A DNA stretch of 64,000 nt from Aliikangiella coralliicola (GTDB lineage Bacteria > Pseudomonadota > Gammaproteobacteria > Enterobacterales > Kangiellaceae). The stretch's first letter is position 1; each line of letters begins with the position of its first letter. This document shows positions 16,746 to 26,541 of this stretch, in pieces. Under the pieces are notes generated by a model. That model saw nothing but the letters and a program-made list of their open reading frames with translations, was not told where the DNA came from and did no database searches. The stretch lies in assembly GCF_007004725.1 (NCBI RefSeq), contig NZ_ML660167.1:186001-250000 (forward strand). Reading direction: 5' to 3'. The position numbers and the translations under genes were made by a program.

Positions 16746-18044
16746 TTGAAACTCAGTACATTAGTATTTTTGCTATTGATTTATTGCCCCGGAACAAACG
16801 CTATTGGTTTTGCTGAAGGAACATTGAGAATGGATTATTTGCATACAGGGGGAAATAGAACATCTGATTCAATAAAATTTGTTGAGTTGATAGATGAAGC
16901 ACAAAAATGGAGTGGATTGCTTGAGTCATCAGACAAATTGTTAAGAGGGGATTATCAATTTACGATTACAGATCAATCAACCAGACAAGTGTTATTCACT
17001 AATTCTTTTTCATCAGTCTATAGTGACTGGGCCATGAGTGTGGAATATAAAGAAAAACAACGAACTTTCGAAGAGTCGATTCGCTTTCCAAAGCCCAGTG
17101 ATGATTTTACGGTTACCTTGTTTAAGCGCGATCTATCTGTTAAAGGGCAACCGTTTGTTAAATTTTGGGAAAAAAGCTTCGTTTTAAAAAAAGAAAAAAT
17201 TCGAGCATTAAGGAAACTAAACATAAAAAGCGAAATGATTATAGAATCAGGCAGCCCTGAAAAAAAAGTTGATGTCGTCATTATCGCTGAAGGATTCACT
17301 AAAGCAGATGAAACAAATTTTTTTGAACAGGCTAAACAGGTCACTCGAAAATTATTTTCCTACTCGCCTTACAAGGAATATCAATCTCACTTTAATGTCA
17401 GGGCAATTTTTCCAGTATCAGAGCAGAGAGGTGTTGCCATTCCATCAAAAGAATACTATCCCAGTACCGCACTTTCAGTCTATTCCGAAGCGCTTGGGAT
17501 GACGAGATATGCATTGACCTTGCAGAACAATCAACTAAGGGATATCGCAGCAAATGTGCCATACGATACTATTATTATTTTGACCAATTCAAATAAGTAT
17601 AGCGCGGCTGGTATTTATGGGGCCTATACAATTGTTCCCGCTTTTGAACAAAGATCCGGGTTTTTAATGGCGCACGAGTTTGGCCATCATTTTGCCGGGC
17701 TGGCTGATGAATATTTTCATTCGACTCCTGGATACGAGAAATCGAAAGCGATTATAGAACCTTACCAGCCGAATATTACTATCGGAAAAACCAGGAAAAC
17801 GATAAAGTGGCGGGATTTAATCGGCGATAAGACACCGATCCCAACGCCATGGCAGGAACAGGATGATTCGAACCTTCAAAATTATTCTTCAACTGTGGGT
17901 GCTTTCGAGGGAGCATTTTATAGTAAGTATAATTATTTCCGACCTAGCGAATCATGCCTCATGAGATTGAACGGAAAAAATATCGAATTTTGTACTGTGT
18001 GTAAGGAAGCTATTATTCAAATGATTAAGGCATACTCAAAGTAA
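16746..18044 (+). CDS. Secreted IgA-peptidase-like (M64 family) metalloprotease
   Basis: This product of about 432 residues matches the M64 family. A signal peptide (MKLSTLVFLLLIYCPGTNA) is followed by an N-terminal beta-rich domain and then the catalytic domain. The catalytic domain has VDVVIIAEGFTKAD, the conserved SPYKEYQSHFNV region, and the zinc motif MAHEFGHHFAGLADEY at about residue 310, followed by an acidic third ligand. The C-terminus has paired cysteines (ESCLM, FCTVCKEAI) typical of the family. The start is inferred as TTG 16746, preceded by AGGAA at spacing 8; the longer frame from TTG 16710 has no site and spoils the signal peptide. Family members cleave diverse proteins, and IgA specificity should not be assumed. 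Confidence 0.88.
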   Translation: MKLSTLVFLLLIYCPGTNAIGFAEGTLRMDYLHTGGNRTSDSIKFVELIDEAQKWSGLLESSDKLLRGDYQFTITDQSTRQVLFTNSFSSVYSDWAMSVEYKEKQRTFEESIRFPKPSDDFTVTLFKRDLSVKGQPFVKFWEKSFVLKKEKIRALRKLNIKSEMIIESGSPEKKVDVVIIAEGFTKADETNFFEQAKQVTRKLFSYSPYKEYQSHFNVRAIFPVSEQRGVAIPSKEYYPSTALSVYSEALGMTRYALTLQNNQLRDIAANVPYDTIIILTNSNKYSAAGIYGAYTIVPAFEQRSGFLMAHEFGHHFAGLADEYFHSTPGYEKSKAIIEPYQPNITIGKTRKTIKWRDLIGDKTPIPTPWQEQDDSNLQNYSSTVGAFEGAFYSKYNYFRPSESCLMRLNGKNIEFCTVCKEAIIQMIKAYSK

Positions 18045-18177
18045 ATCAGGCTCGCGGGAGGAAACTGTTGACTCCATACAAATAAACCTCCCTTAGTCAA
18101 ACAGTGACCATTATTGAATGTATCATTGTTGAAGAAGCTCTTCTTGATAAGAGTTAGTTTCTGTTATACAGAAAAAA

Positions 18178-18197
18178 AGAGCAACCGAAGTTGCTCT
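18178..18197 (-). terminator. Intrinsic terminator of the TonB-dependent receptor gene
   Basis: Read on the minus strand, an 8-bp stem AGAGCAAC/GTTGCTCT with a TTCG loop is followed directly by a run of seven T, 16 bases after the receptor stop codon. This is the best-formed intrinsic terminator in the window. Confidence 0.92.
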
Positions 18198-18212
18198 AAA
18201 AGGAGGAATGAA

Positions 18213-21113
18213 CTATAGCTCTACAGTGGCTCTTAAGTAGTAATACCGACCTAGAGAATTGTATGTTCTCGCGTCATATCCATTGCGAAAACTCCCCAGA
18301 ACTTTTGGTGGATCCTGGTCTAATACGTTTTCGATTCCAAAAGAAATTACAGCGCTTTCAAAGGCATTGTAGACGAACTGTAAATCGTGTTGTGTGTAGC
18401 TATCAATTTTCCGATTATGATCGGCAGGCCACCAACCACCATCGCCACTTCTGCCTTCGACTGAGTCACGAAATTTAATTTCGTGAAATATAGTGAAGTC
18501 TGAAAATGACCATTGAGTGCCGAAATTAACTCGCCACTCGTTTAATGAACCAAATCCTTCTAACCAACTACCGACAGTGTCCGGACAAAAAGCACCTTGC
18601 ACCCAGTTTCCGTCAATGGTGCATCCATTTTGTAGTTCGCCATTGATTAAGGAAGTACCCATCGAGGTGTATCGCAGTATTTTGGTTGCTTGCAAGCGAA
18701 AGTCGAAAGATCCATATTCGGTATCTGCAAGCTTGTAATTAAATTCGAAATCAACACCTTCGATTTCTCGCTTGTTCAAGTTTTCGTAATTTCGCGTCAC
18801 TTCGATGACAGTGCCATTACTCATTCGAACCACTCGGTCGCTATAAAGTTGGCCATATTGATCCCGGTTATCCGCAATACCATAAGCAAGGTCGAGTGTT
18901 GTCGCTAAGCCAAGTGTCGAGATTTCATCTTCTTTTTCAATTGAGTACCAATCTATTGCTGCAGAAAATCCCTCAAGATATTCTGGTGTGTAAACGATGC
19001 CGAATGTATTACTGGTGCTCTGCTCAGGTTTAAGGTTTAGATTTCCAGTTGTGTTGGAAAATGCGCCTATCGGATTTGCGATTGAACCAAATTCCGCGAT
19101 GACGCCGGCACAACCAGGGTATTCCACCAAGTCAACAGTACCTGCACATGGGTCAGTTAAACTGCCATATCCACCATTTGACCCGGACAACAATTCGTGA
19201 AAGTTTGGTGCACGAAAACCTTCAGCTAAAGTGAGACGAACCAAAACATCCTCAACAGGGCGGTACTTAATGCCAATCTTTGGATTAGTTGTTGAGCCAA
19301 AATCACTATAATCCGAATAACGAATCGCAGCTTCCAGATCCAATCGATAGGCGCCAGGGTTATCGGCAAGTAGTGGGATTAATATTTCACCATAGGCTTC
19401 GCTCACTTTTCTTTTGTAAAGGTCGGTATCACTGGCAATGCCCTGGAATATTCGATCATCTTCTTCGTCGATAGCTGCCACATCAATGGTTGCCGATGAT
19501 TCGGAAGATTGGAGACCAAACGCAACCCCAACATCACCGGCTGGCATTTCGAAAAGTGAGCCAGACATGTTGAACGAGGCTACCTGAAGATCGGTAATCG
19601 TAGTGCTATCGGCGGGTCTTTGAATATAATCTAACATTGCCTGACTCATAGTGCCGTCGTTATAGATACCGCCAAAATCAATTGAGACACAGCCGTCATT
19701 TCTTGCCAGACAGGCATCAGTCGGGCCTGCTGCAGCTTGCAGTCGTGACATTGATACGCCGTCGATATCATTATCACTCCTGACATCTTGTTTCGAAATA
19801 GATAAGTCCCAATCGAAAGATCCAGCGCTTCCTTGTAAACCGCCAATCATTCGACGGGTGACAGAAGTAACATTATTAACTTCGCGAGCACCAAGTTCGA
19901 CAAACGCGTGGGCTATAAAGGCATCTTCTCCAAATGGGTTGTGGATATTATCAGCAGACCAGATTAGCTCGTCGCCAAAATCCCCGGTCACGCCGTAGGG
20001 TTGAGAACGCGATAAACTTTTTCTGTGAGTGTAGCCTGCTTCGAAAAACGCAGTGATATCATCACTAACATCGTAAGTTCCAGATGCCCACAAATTGTCG
20101 GAACCCAAGTCAGCAGCTCCCATGTCGTAATCCCAATAACTAAAGTTATCATTACAAGGACCGTTGCAATTATTATTCGGCCCCCAAGGGTGTAAGTAGT
20201 TTCTGAGATCGCCGCGAGCTGTTGCGTGGTTATTGCTTTCATCAAGTACCCAATAGGCATCGTAATCCCACTGTTGGAAGTTTCCGTCGATTCCCCTGAA
20301 AACAAAAACTGTAGAGCGCGTAGAAAAAGGATCAGATAAATTATTCCCGCCCATCGGTCGCAGATCTGTATGTCTTTGCACATCACGAGAATTCATGATG
20401 TAACCGTCAAAATTGCTGCGGTTATAGTTAAATAATAGATTACCTTTATCGCCATTTACGCCATAAGTCACGCTAAAGGAATTTCGATTTGCGTCGCTTT
20501 GTCCTGATTGTCCGACTTCAGCAGATAACATTAATCCTTCATAATCTTGTTTTGTAATAATGTTAACAACACCTGCGACTGCATCGGTGCCATAGACGGC
20601 AGATGCACCATCTTTCAAAATTTCAATACGGTCGACAATATCAAGAGGGATGGCGTTAAGATCAACTACGCCATCGGTACCAGATGGAATGAATCTTCGT
20701 CCGTTAAGTAAGACCAGTGTGTTGACAGCGCCCAGTCCACGTAAAGTAATCGTTGCTCTTCCTGAAGAAAATTGTTGTTGATTTGACTCAACGGGACCGG
20801 CAACAGAAGTATTTTCTCTTAGTAGCTCGCCGACGTTTGTGGCTCCCGACAGATTGATGTCTTCTCGTTCGTAGATAGTGACCGGTGCACTGCCTTCCAG
20901 ATCTTGTCGGGCAATTCGAGAGCCGGTGACAACAATTGTCTGCGCTTCATCTTTGTCCACTATCTCGCTTTCGGCTGCCGATAGGGATGATATATTGGAT
21001 ACATTAAGAACCGAAATTACCGCTAGTGATAATAAATTTCTTTTTGTATTTTTTATATCGGTGATACTCGGTTGAGATAGTGTTATTTCATTTAGAACAC
21101 GATTTTTTTTCAC
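18213..21113 (-). CDS. TonB-dependent outer-membrane receptor
   Basis: This is a 966-residue receptor of the large carbohydrate/peptide-uptake type rather than a siderophore FecA type (no STN domain). After the N-terminal extension and signal peptide (LLSLAVISVLNVSNISSLSAAE), a TonB box and plug are visible: QTIVVTGSRIARQDLEGSAPV, VGELLRENTS, ITLRGLGAVNTLVLLNGRRF, IEILKDGASAVYGTDAVAGVVNI. The barrel contains the family motif LRLTLAEGFRAPNFHELL and ends RYYYLRATVEL with an aromatic-rich terminal strand. The neighbours are secreted proteases and a peptidase-like hydrolase, so import of peptides is a reasonable guess. It has its own intrinsic terminator. Confidence 0.93.
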   Translation of the reverse strand: MKKNRVLNEITLSQPSITDIKNTKRNLLSLAVISVLNVSNISSLSAAESEIVDKDEAQTIVVTGSRIARQDLEGSAPVTIYEREDINLSGATNVGELLRENTSVAGPVESNQQQFSSGRATITLRGLGAVNTLVLLNGRRFIPSGTDGVVDLNAIPLDIVDRIEILKDGASAVYGTDAVAGVVNIITKQDYEGLMLSAEVGQSGQSDANRNSFSVTYGVNGDKGNLLFNYNRSNFDGYIMNSRDVQRHTDLRPMGGNNLSDPFSTRSTVFVFRGIDGNFQQWDYDAYWVLDESNNHATARGDLRNYLHPWGPNNNCNGPCNDNFSYWDYDMGAADLGSDNLWASGTYDVSDDITAFFEAGYTHRKSLSRSQPYGVTGDFGDELIWSADNIHNPFGEDAFIAHAFVELGAREVNNVTSVTRRMIGGLQGSAGSFDWDLSISKQDVRSDNDIDGVSMSRLQAAAGPTDACLARNDGCVSIDFGGIYNDGTMSQAMLDYIQRPADSTTITDLQVASFNMSGSLFEMPAGDVGVAFGLQSSESSATIDVAAIDEEDDRIFQGIASDTDLYKRKVSEAYGEILIPLLADNPGAYRLDLEAAIRYSDYSDFGSTTNPKIGIKYRPVEDVLVRLTLAEGFRAPNFHELLSGSNGGYGSLTDPCAGTVDLVEYPGCAGVIAEFGSIANPIGAFSNTTGNLNLKPEQSTSNTFGIVYTPEYLEGFSAAIDWYSIEKEDEISTLGLATTLDLAYGIADNRDQYGQLYSDRVVRMSNGTVIEVTRNYENLNKREIEGVDFEFNYKLADTEYGSFDFRLQATKILRYTSMGTSLINGELQNGCTIDGNWVQGAFCPDTVGSWLEGFGSLNEWRVNFGTQWSFSDFTIFHEIKFRDSVEGRSGDGGWWPADHNRKIDSYTQHDLQFVYNAFESAVISFGIENVLDQDPPKVLGSFRNGYDARTYNSLGRYYYLRATVEL

Positions 21114-21491
21114 TTTTATTGCCCCTTCAACTAAAGCTGTTAGAATTTAAAAATACGTTTTTGTAATAAGTTATGAGTTATCGGAACAGATAGAAAAGTC
21201 CTAGCAGGACCGTTCTTCCAGAATGTCTAAAGAAGACCTGAGTACTCGAAAACATAGTTTTCCACTCTTAGAATTATTTGATTACATCTACTAAAGAAAA
21301 ACGAACAAACCACTTAATCTACGCGAGGCATTTTTGCGCTTGAGCGATTTGCATAAGGAGAGTTATATAACAGAAATAATATATAGTATACGATATATTA
21401 ACCGGTGTGCATGAAGCCGTCTTGTGAAGACATTAGCCATTTTTTTTGAGGCATGAAAAAGTTAACAATTACCCATGCCAATAATCAAAAG
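21114..21491. other. Upstream region of the TonB-dependent receptor gene
   Basis: This AT-rich promoter region of the receptor includes a nearly palindromic AT block around 21380-21400 (ATATAGTATACGATATATTA) that could be a promoter or binding site. No gene is seen. Confidence 0.4.
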
Positions 21492-21537
21492 AGTCGCAAA
21501 TATTTAGCGTTTGATTATGCGCAAATAGGTTGCGACT
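21492..21537. terminator. Possible terminator hairpin downstream of the S33-like hydrolase
   Basis: AGTCGCAA at 21492-21499 pairs with TTGCGACT at 21530-21537, with an inner GCG/CGC helix in the loop. T-rich tracts flank both sides (TTTT after on plus; CTTTTGATT after on minus). It lies about 68 bases past the hydrolase stop on the minus strand. Confidence 0.5.
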
Positions 21538-21604
21538 TTTATTGACGTGTTAAAGATTTTCTTTGGCAATTGGTAAGGTTTACGTAAATAACGTGACTTA
21601 TCAA

Positions 21605-22882
21605 TTATTTTTTATTAAGCGAAATTAGTTTATCCAAAATAGATTCTCCGTCGACCCGAATACCATTATGTTCATATTCAGAAGTGAGCCAGTATTTTAA
21701 ATTTGGAATTCTATTGGCTGTTTTTAAACTCAACGTCTTATCAACGAACATATCTTCGGTATAAATTGCGGCAGCAATCGGTACCTCATTGTTACTAAGT
21801 CTTTCTATGTTATATAGTTTCGGCCAATCAGCCTTTAGGGCTAAGCGATTCGCTACCTCTTTGAATGGAATGAGTTGTTTAAACTGTTCAAACATCCATG
21901 GGTAAATCATTTCACCTGTAAACATTAAAGCCTTTCCAGGCTGGTAATTAAACTCGGGAAACTTTTGCCTGACTTTTTCCGCTGACCACTGCGTTGCAAA
22001 TTCTTGACTATAAATGGGTTCGTGAAGAATTGAGAAAATTGGATTAGAATTATAGTCGATGAGTTGCGAGAATTTCTCAAGAAAGTAGGGGTTAATCTTT
22101 TTGCCGAATGGCGTTTTAATAATCGCTTGTTCGATCAGGTAGTAGACATCTGCTGCGCCATGCTGTAAGCCCAGGTTAATGCCAATTAATTGCAACATTT
22201 CTACCGTCAATCTTTCTCCGGAAGGCAAGAAAACCTCATTACTATTAACATAGTCTGCTAGTTCTGTAAGTAAGTCCTGCGCATCTTCGAAACGTGAAAA
22301 AAATGCTTTATTTTTTTCAATGACACGTTGATAAGTTGCGTGGTAAACGTCATCTGCATGACCATCCAACAAAGGGATGCCACCGGTTATATAAGCCGCA
22401 GACAAAGAGTCTGGAAAATCACCCAGGTATTGTAAGACGCAAAAACCACCGAAGCTTTGTCCTAATATACTCCATTTGTTATTTGCGCAAATTAATTGGC
22501 GAATTTCTTCCGCATCTCTGACAATCGCGTCTGCTCGAAAACAGGACAGGTAATTAACCTTTTCATCATCAGTCAAATGACTTAAAGAGTCAGCGTTAAT
22601 TGGTGAGGATAATCCTGTTCCTCTTGGGTCAATTAACAGAACTCGGTACTCTTTTAATGCTCTTTTTATCCATCCCTCATTATCGTTTGGTCGAGGCGCT
22701 GAAAAACCTGGCCCACCTTGAAAAAAAACCAAATAAGGAAGCTGTTCAAACTCGGCTTCACTTGCAACTAGCTCTCTGGCAAAGATGGTTAATCTTTGAA
22801 AGTCATCAGAGCGATAGTCAACTGGTAGGTTAAAAAAATGTTTTTTCGTTTTTACACCGGGGATTGTTTCTTTGAATGTCAT
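21605..22882 (-). CDS. Proline-iminopeptidase-like alpha/beta hydrolase (S33 family)
   Basis: This 425-residue alpha/beta-hydrolase has the peptidase S33 signatures: the oxyanion motif FFQGGPGFSAPRP, the DPRGTGLSSPI segment, and the nucleophile elbow GQSFGG with Ser at about 143. A helical cap domain follows, and a likely catalytic His lies in SEYEHNGIRVDGE near the C-terminus. It has no signal peptide, so it is probably cytoplasmic. Family members release N-terminal proline or other residues from short peptides, which would complete digestion of peptides imported after extracellular proteolysis. Its gene stands alone, on the same strand as the TonB receptor. Confidence 0.85.
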   Translation of the reverse strand: MTFKETIPGVKTKKHFFNLPVDYRSDDFQRLTIFARELVASEAEFEQLPYLVFFQGGPGFSAPRPNDNEGWIKRALKEYRVLLIDPRGTGLSSPINADSLSHLTDDEKVNYLSCFRADAIVRDAEEIRQLICANNKWSILGQSFGGFCVLQYLGDFPDSLSAAYITGGIPLLDGHADDVYHATYQRVIEKNKAFFSRFEDAQDLLTELADYVNSNEVFLPSGERLTVEMLQLIGINLGLQHGAADVYYLIEQAIIKTPFGKKINPYFLEKFSQLIDYNSNPIFSILHEPIYSQEFATQWSAEKVRQKFPEFNYQPGKALMFTGEMIYPWMFEQFKQLIPFKEVANRLALKADWPKLYNIERLSNNEVPIAAAIYTEDMFVDKTLSLKTANRIPNLKYWLTSEYEHNGIRVDGESILDKLISLNKK

Positions 22883-23058
22883 CGCGTTTCTTTGCCAAAT
22901 GAAAGATTATTAATTTAGTTGTTTTCGCCGAGTTAAAGCCTTGGAGAATGAGGATAAAAAGCTCAAGAATCGGACTCTGGAATTAAACAATAATTACTAT
23001 AAGATTGTCCAGTGACAGAACTGCAGTTCAGCATAAAATTTCGTGTTTTGGAAAAAAC

Positions 23059-23175
23059 ATGGCGCGAGGTTCACGTCGTTTGCTTAATATGCAAGCAAGA
23101 TACGACAACGGATATTTAAGAGAAGAAATTATCCAGGGAAAATTGTTAGCTGCTTTGAGTAGATCTAAAGAGTAA
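23059..23175 (+). CDS. Possible 38-residue basic protein
   Basis: A short frame from ATG 23059 encodes a 38-residue Arg-rich peptide (starts MARGSRRLLNMQARYDNGY). Composition is protein-like and there is a weak GGAA upstream. It lies alone between two genes on the opposite strand. I cannot assign a family and the call rests mainly on composition. Confidence 0.35.
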   Translation: MARGSRRLLNMQARYDNGYLREEIIQGKLLAALSRSKE

Positions 23176-23188
23176 AAAAGAAGCGAAC

Positions 23189-23241
23189 TGCCTGCTCTAT
23201 ATCCTTGTCCTATTTGAACAAATAAAGATAGTGAGCAGGCA
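23189..23241 (-). terminator. Possible terminator of the second fibronectin-III protease
   Basis: TGCCTGCTC (23189-23197) pairs with GAGCAGGCA (23233-23241). An inner stem TATTTG/CAAATA makes a cruciform-like structure. On the minus strand it is followed at a short distance by CTTCTTTTTT. It starts 25 bases past the protease stop. Confidence 0.55.
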
Positions 23242-23266
23242 TTGATTGACTTACCAGATTGAAAAA

Positions 23267-25963
23267 TTAATAAACGGTTACCCAGTTTGAGTATTGACTA
23301 TTCCCACAACTATTTGACGCTCTAACGCGAACATACTGAGTGCCTGATAAACCCAAAGAGTAAGACGGTGACGATGAGCTACCATGATAAGTCCACACGC
23401 CGGTCCAATACTCGACATCATAACGAGTGGCTCCCGGCACAGCATTCCAACTAATAGCGCGACTGCTACCGTTTAAACCTGTTGGAACTGCCGGCGCAGA
23501 GGTGCATCCGTCAGAAGGCAATTCCATTTCAGACCAATAACTATAGTAGCTACTACCGCAGCTATTGCTTGCATTGACACGAACATATTGCGTGCTACCG
23601 GCAGGCAAACCTTTAAACGTATATTCACTGTCTGATGTAGTATCGACGGTTTGCCATTCACTATCATTCACCCAAAGTTGTACCGCATAACTTGTTGCCT
23701 GGCTCACCGAATTCCAATCGGCGGTAAATGATGTTGATGAGTTAGCGGTGTTAACTGGTTTGTTGGGTGTGGCCGGGGCTGAGGTACAACTCCCGCCGTC
23801 GTTTGCTGCTTTATAAGTGTAATACAACTGCGACCATTGTCCGTTTTCATAATAGTGGAAGGTAATATGAACTGTTGAACCGTCAGTCGGTAAACCTGTT
23901 ACAGTATGAGATGTGCCATTAATTACGCTGGAATTTCTGTAGTAGTCTCTTGCGCCGCGAGACGAACCTGCATAAAACCAAAAGCCAGTTGCGTTGCCAG
24001 GATTCCACCTGAAAAGTTGCGATGATCCTGAGAGTGTTTCGCCTTCCGTCGGACTAGTAATACCAAGTTTTCCATTATTGTTTTCATCAAAGGCTGTATA
24101 AGTGTAATAGGATTGAGACCAGCGGTCCTTGATTAGATAATGAAGTGTCACATGAACGATTGATCCATCTGTTGGCAAGCCGGTCGCAGTTTCAGAAGTA
24201 TCTGTTGTTGGTTTTGAGATCCCGTAATAATCTTCCGCTCCCTGTGATGAGCCTGCGGCTAATCTGAACTCTGTTGCATCTCCACTGTTCCAGGAAAATA
24301 GTTGGGATGAGCCACTCAAGGTCGAGCCATTAGCAATATTATTAATTATTGGAATATCGTTGCCTGTTCCTGCGCCGGAAATCGTGCCTTCTATTGCGTA
24401 ATAACCGAGAGAGGAATATTTTGAAAAACCTCGACTCGGTGTACCTTCAGCGCCACCGGTAATTTCAAGTGTATAATTTCCCGCTGACAAAGTAAGGTCA
24501 AAGGAAGCTGAACGGTTAACACTTTTATTGGATTGCGCAACAATATTTCCAGATGCATCTTTTATCCTTGCGTGAACGTCGAGCATTCCTCCACCAATAT
24601 GCTCGGCTCTATCGATAGTTAAATTGACATGTCCACCTGAGGAACCTATTGAGAACGCAAAGCTATCTGAGTCGGTATTATACTCAATTTGTCCAATGTT
24701 ATTTGCGGCACTTACGTTGCCACCAGAATCGATGATCAAGGCTTTGGTGTTAGAAATGTCATCTGGTTTAAAAGGAATAAAACGGTTGATTTTAACGAAG
24801 TCATCTTCACGATTTGACGCGCCCGAATATTCGCCTTTACTCCACTGATAGAGCGCATTATTCCAACTAGTTCCCATCCAGATATTTCCCATTACCGGCA
24901 CCCATTCAAACTCGGGAATACCGTTATAATATTCTCCTCCAGGATAGCCTCCATCATGGGCGAGGTGAAGTAAATGTCCAATTTCGTGGGCAGCAATTCG
25001 TCCTTGACCATAAGCATCGCTTTCACGGTAAAGAGTACAGAAAGTAGAGGTGCCAAACGCGAAGTGACATGAGGAACGACCAGACTCACGATACATAGTT
25101 GCGCCACCGCGTCGGCTTGGTGCGGCGTTATCATAAACCCTTTGATTGGTTGTGACGTTTACGTCAAACATGGAAAAACTTGCTGCAACAATTTGCCAGG
25201 TTGTCCAAATGAATTCCTTTGAAACATCATAGGGAATACCATTGCTCATGACTCGACGTGTATCTAAAAGAATAACGTAACTCGACCCAGGCTTACTTTC
25301 TAACTGGCCAACGTGTGTTCCAGGATAAGGTCCAATATGAGGGATATCTGACAACGAGTATTGAAATGCATGCTTTGTTGTGGCGATAAGTCTATCGTGT
25401 TTATGGTGTTCGAAGTCACAAACCGGATGAACGTCTGTAATCGCAATTTCGTCAACCACCAGATTTTTGCCAACTGTTGTATATTCGTAGGCGAGGTTTC
25501 GGTCCCTTAAGATTATCCAACCATAAACATTGTTCTCGTTGCCCTGTAAGATAAACTCTGAATTAGGAATACCGGTTGCGTGCCCATTCATAGAGAGCGT
25601 ACCATTGGTTTCTAAGAAGAAGTTTTCTGCAACGACTTCGATTCCTCCACCTTCATTATCAACCAAAGTAAAATTTGTTAGTCCAAGATTTGACTGTGAG
25701 TTAGTGATGTTATCATTTAAACTCAAATTTTTTGCCGCAATTTCATTGATACCTAACTGCTCAAGAAAAGAAGCTGGTGTACCCAGGGATAATTGCGTTG
25801 GTGTCGAAATAAGAGTGTTTTGTTCACCTTTGTTCCAGTTCTCCAAGCTCGGATCACTAGTTGCCTGTAGTATTGGGCTGAAAAACAAACAAGCGAATAA
25901 AACCTTTAATCGGATTTTTTGGAAAAACCTTAAAAGAAATTGATGAGTTGTATTTGTTTTCAT
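23267..25963 (-). CDS. Secreted metzincin-like zinc protease with PPC-like, repeat and fibronectin-III domains
   Basis: This is an 898-residue exported protein. Its signal peptide (FACLFFSPILQA) is followed by an N-terminal domain of unknown type and then a catalytic domain with HEIGHLLHLAHDGG at about residue 326 and a possible Met-turn in VPVMGNIW. The usual metzincin glycine after the second His is itself a His (HExxHxxHxxH). A PPC-like beta-sandwich follows (FAFSIGSSGGHVNLTI). Two closely similar 95-residue repeats come next (GSSQLFxWNxGxATxFxxxAGSS, each ending WSQxYYTY). Two fibronectin-III modules at the C-terminus resemble those of the protease at 7665-10928. Likely role: extracellular protein degradation. 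Confidence 0.82.
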   Translation of the reverse strand: MKTNTTHQFLLRFFQKIRLKVLFACLFFSPILQATSDPSLENWNKGEQNTLISTPTQLSLGTPASFLEQLGINEIAAKNLSLNDNITNSQSNLGLTNFTLVDNEGGGIEVVAENFFLETNGTLSMNGHATGIPNSEFILQGNENNVYGWIILRDRNLAYEYTTVGKNLVVDEIAITDVHPVCDFEHHKHDRLIATTKHAFQYSLSDIPHIGPYPGTHVGQLESKPGSSYVILLDTRRVMSNGIPYDVSKEFIWTTWQIVAASFSMFDVNVTTNQRVYDNAAPSRRGGATMYRESGRSSCHFAFGTSTFCTLYRESDAYGQGRIAAHEIGHLLHLAHDGGYPGGEYYNGIPEFEWVPVMGNIWMGTSWNNALYQWSKGEYSGASNREDDFVKINRFIPFKPDDISNTKALIIDSGGNVSAANNIGQIEYNTDSDSFAFSIGSSGGHVNLTIDRAEHIGGGMLDVHARIKDASGNIVAQSNKSVNRSASFDLTLSAGNYTLEITGGAEGTPSRGFSKYSSLGYYAIEGTISGAGTGNDIPIINNIANGSTLSGSSQLFSWNSGDATEFRLAAGSSQGAEDYYGISKPTTDTSETATGLPTDGSIVHVTLHYLIKDRWSQSYYTYTAFDENNNGKLGITSPTEGETLSGSSQLFRWNPGNATGFWFYAGSSRGARDYYRNSSVINGTSHTVTGLPTDGSTVHITFHYYENGQWSQLYYTYKAANDGGSCTSAPATPNKPVNTANSSTSFTADWNSVSQATSYAVQLWVNDSEWQTVDTTSDSEYTFKGLPAGSTQYVRVNASNSCGSSYYSYWSEMELPSDGCTSAPAVPTGLNGSSRAISWNAVPGATRYDVEYWTGVWTYHGSSSSPSYSLGLSGTQYVRVRASNSCGNSQYSNWVTVY

Positions 25964-26541
25964 ATTTATCCATCCAAAAGTGCAGTAACTACTAGCTAAT
26001 CACGGGCTGTGAGCACGACGGAAAAATTTAAACTTCAACAATGCAAATATACTAATATTAACGGAAATAGTTTTTTAGATCGCATATTATTAAATTTATG
26101 ACTGACTGAATCTATTTTAGTGGTACGACCGAAACCTCGGCTTCTACAAAAGCCTTCGGAAAATACTGAAATAGTTTGCGGCTCTACTTTTATGATTATC
26201 GCCATTGTTATTGTTACTACCAATATTTGTCGTTATGGCGAAAGTTTCAATTTCAGATTTAATTTAAAATGAAAAAGAACTCACGATTGTCGTTAATGCC
26301 AACAATCCGTACGCCAGTGTATATTTTTAGCTGGTTGATTCTCTACCAGCAACTTCTGAGATTATCAATAAGCGAAACAGCTTTCTATGGCAAGTGTTTC
26401 GAATGGCGGTAATTGGTGTGTGAGTCAGTTATTATTGTCTTTAAATGACTAAGAGTGATAAGAGGTCAACAGAAATATCAATCTAACTCTGTTAACATAA
26501 CGCGTTAGTATGCGATTAAAAACCTGCGGACAAGTAAAATT
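25964..26541. other. Divergent intergenic region
   Basis: About 580 bases between the zinc protease (minus) and the solute-binding protein (plus). One minus-strand frame at 26035-26223 has no signal peptide, ribosome-binding site or recognisable content, so I treat the stretch as non-coding promoter sequence. No operator is identified. Confidence 0.4.

Noticed and set aside
26035-26223. 62-residue minus-strand frame in the divergent region
   Set aside because: No start signal, atypical composition, and it sits in the expected promoter region.
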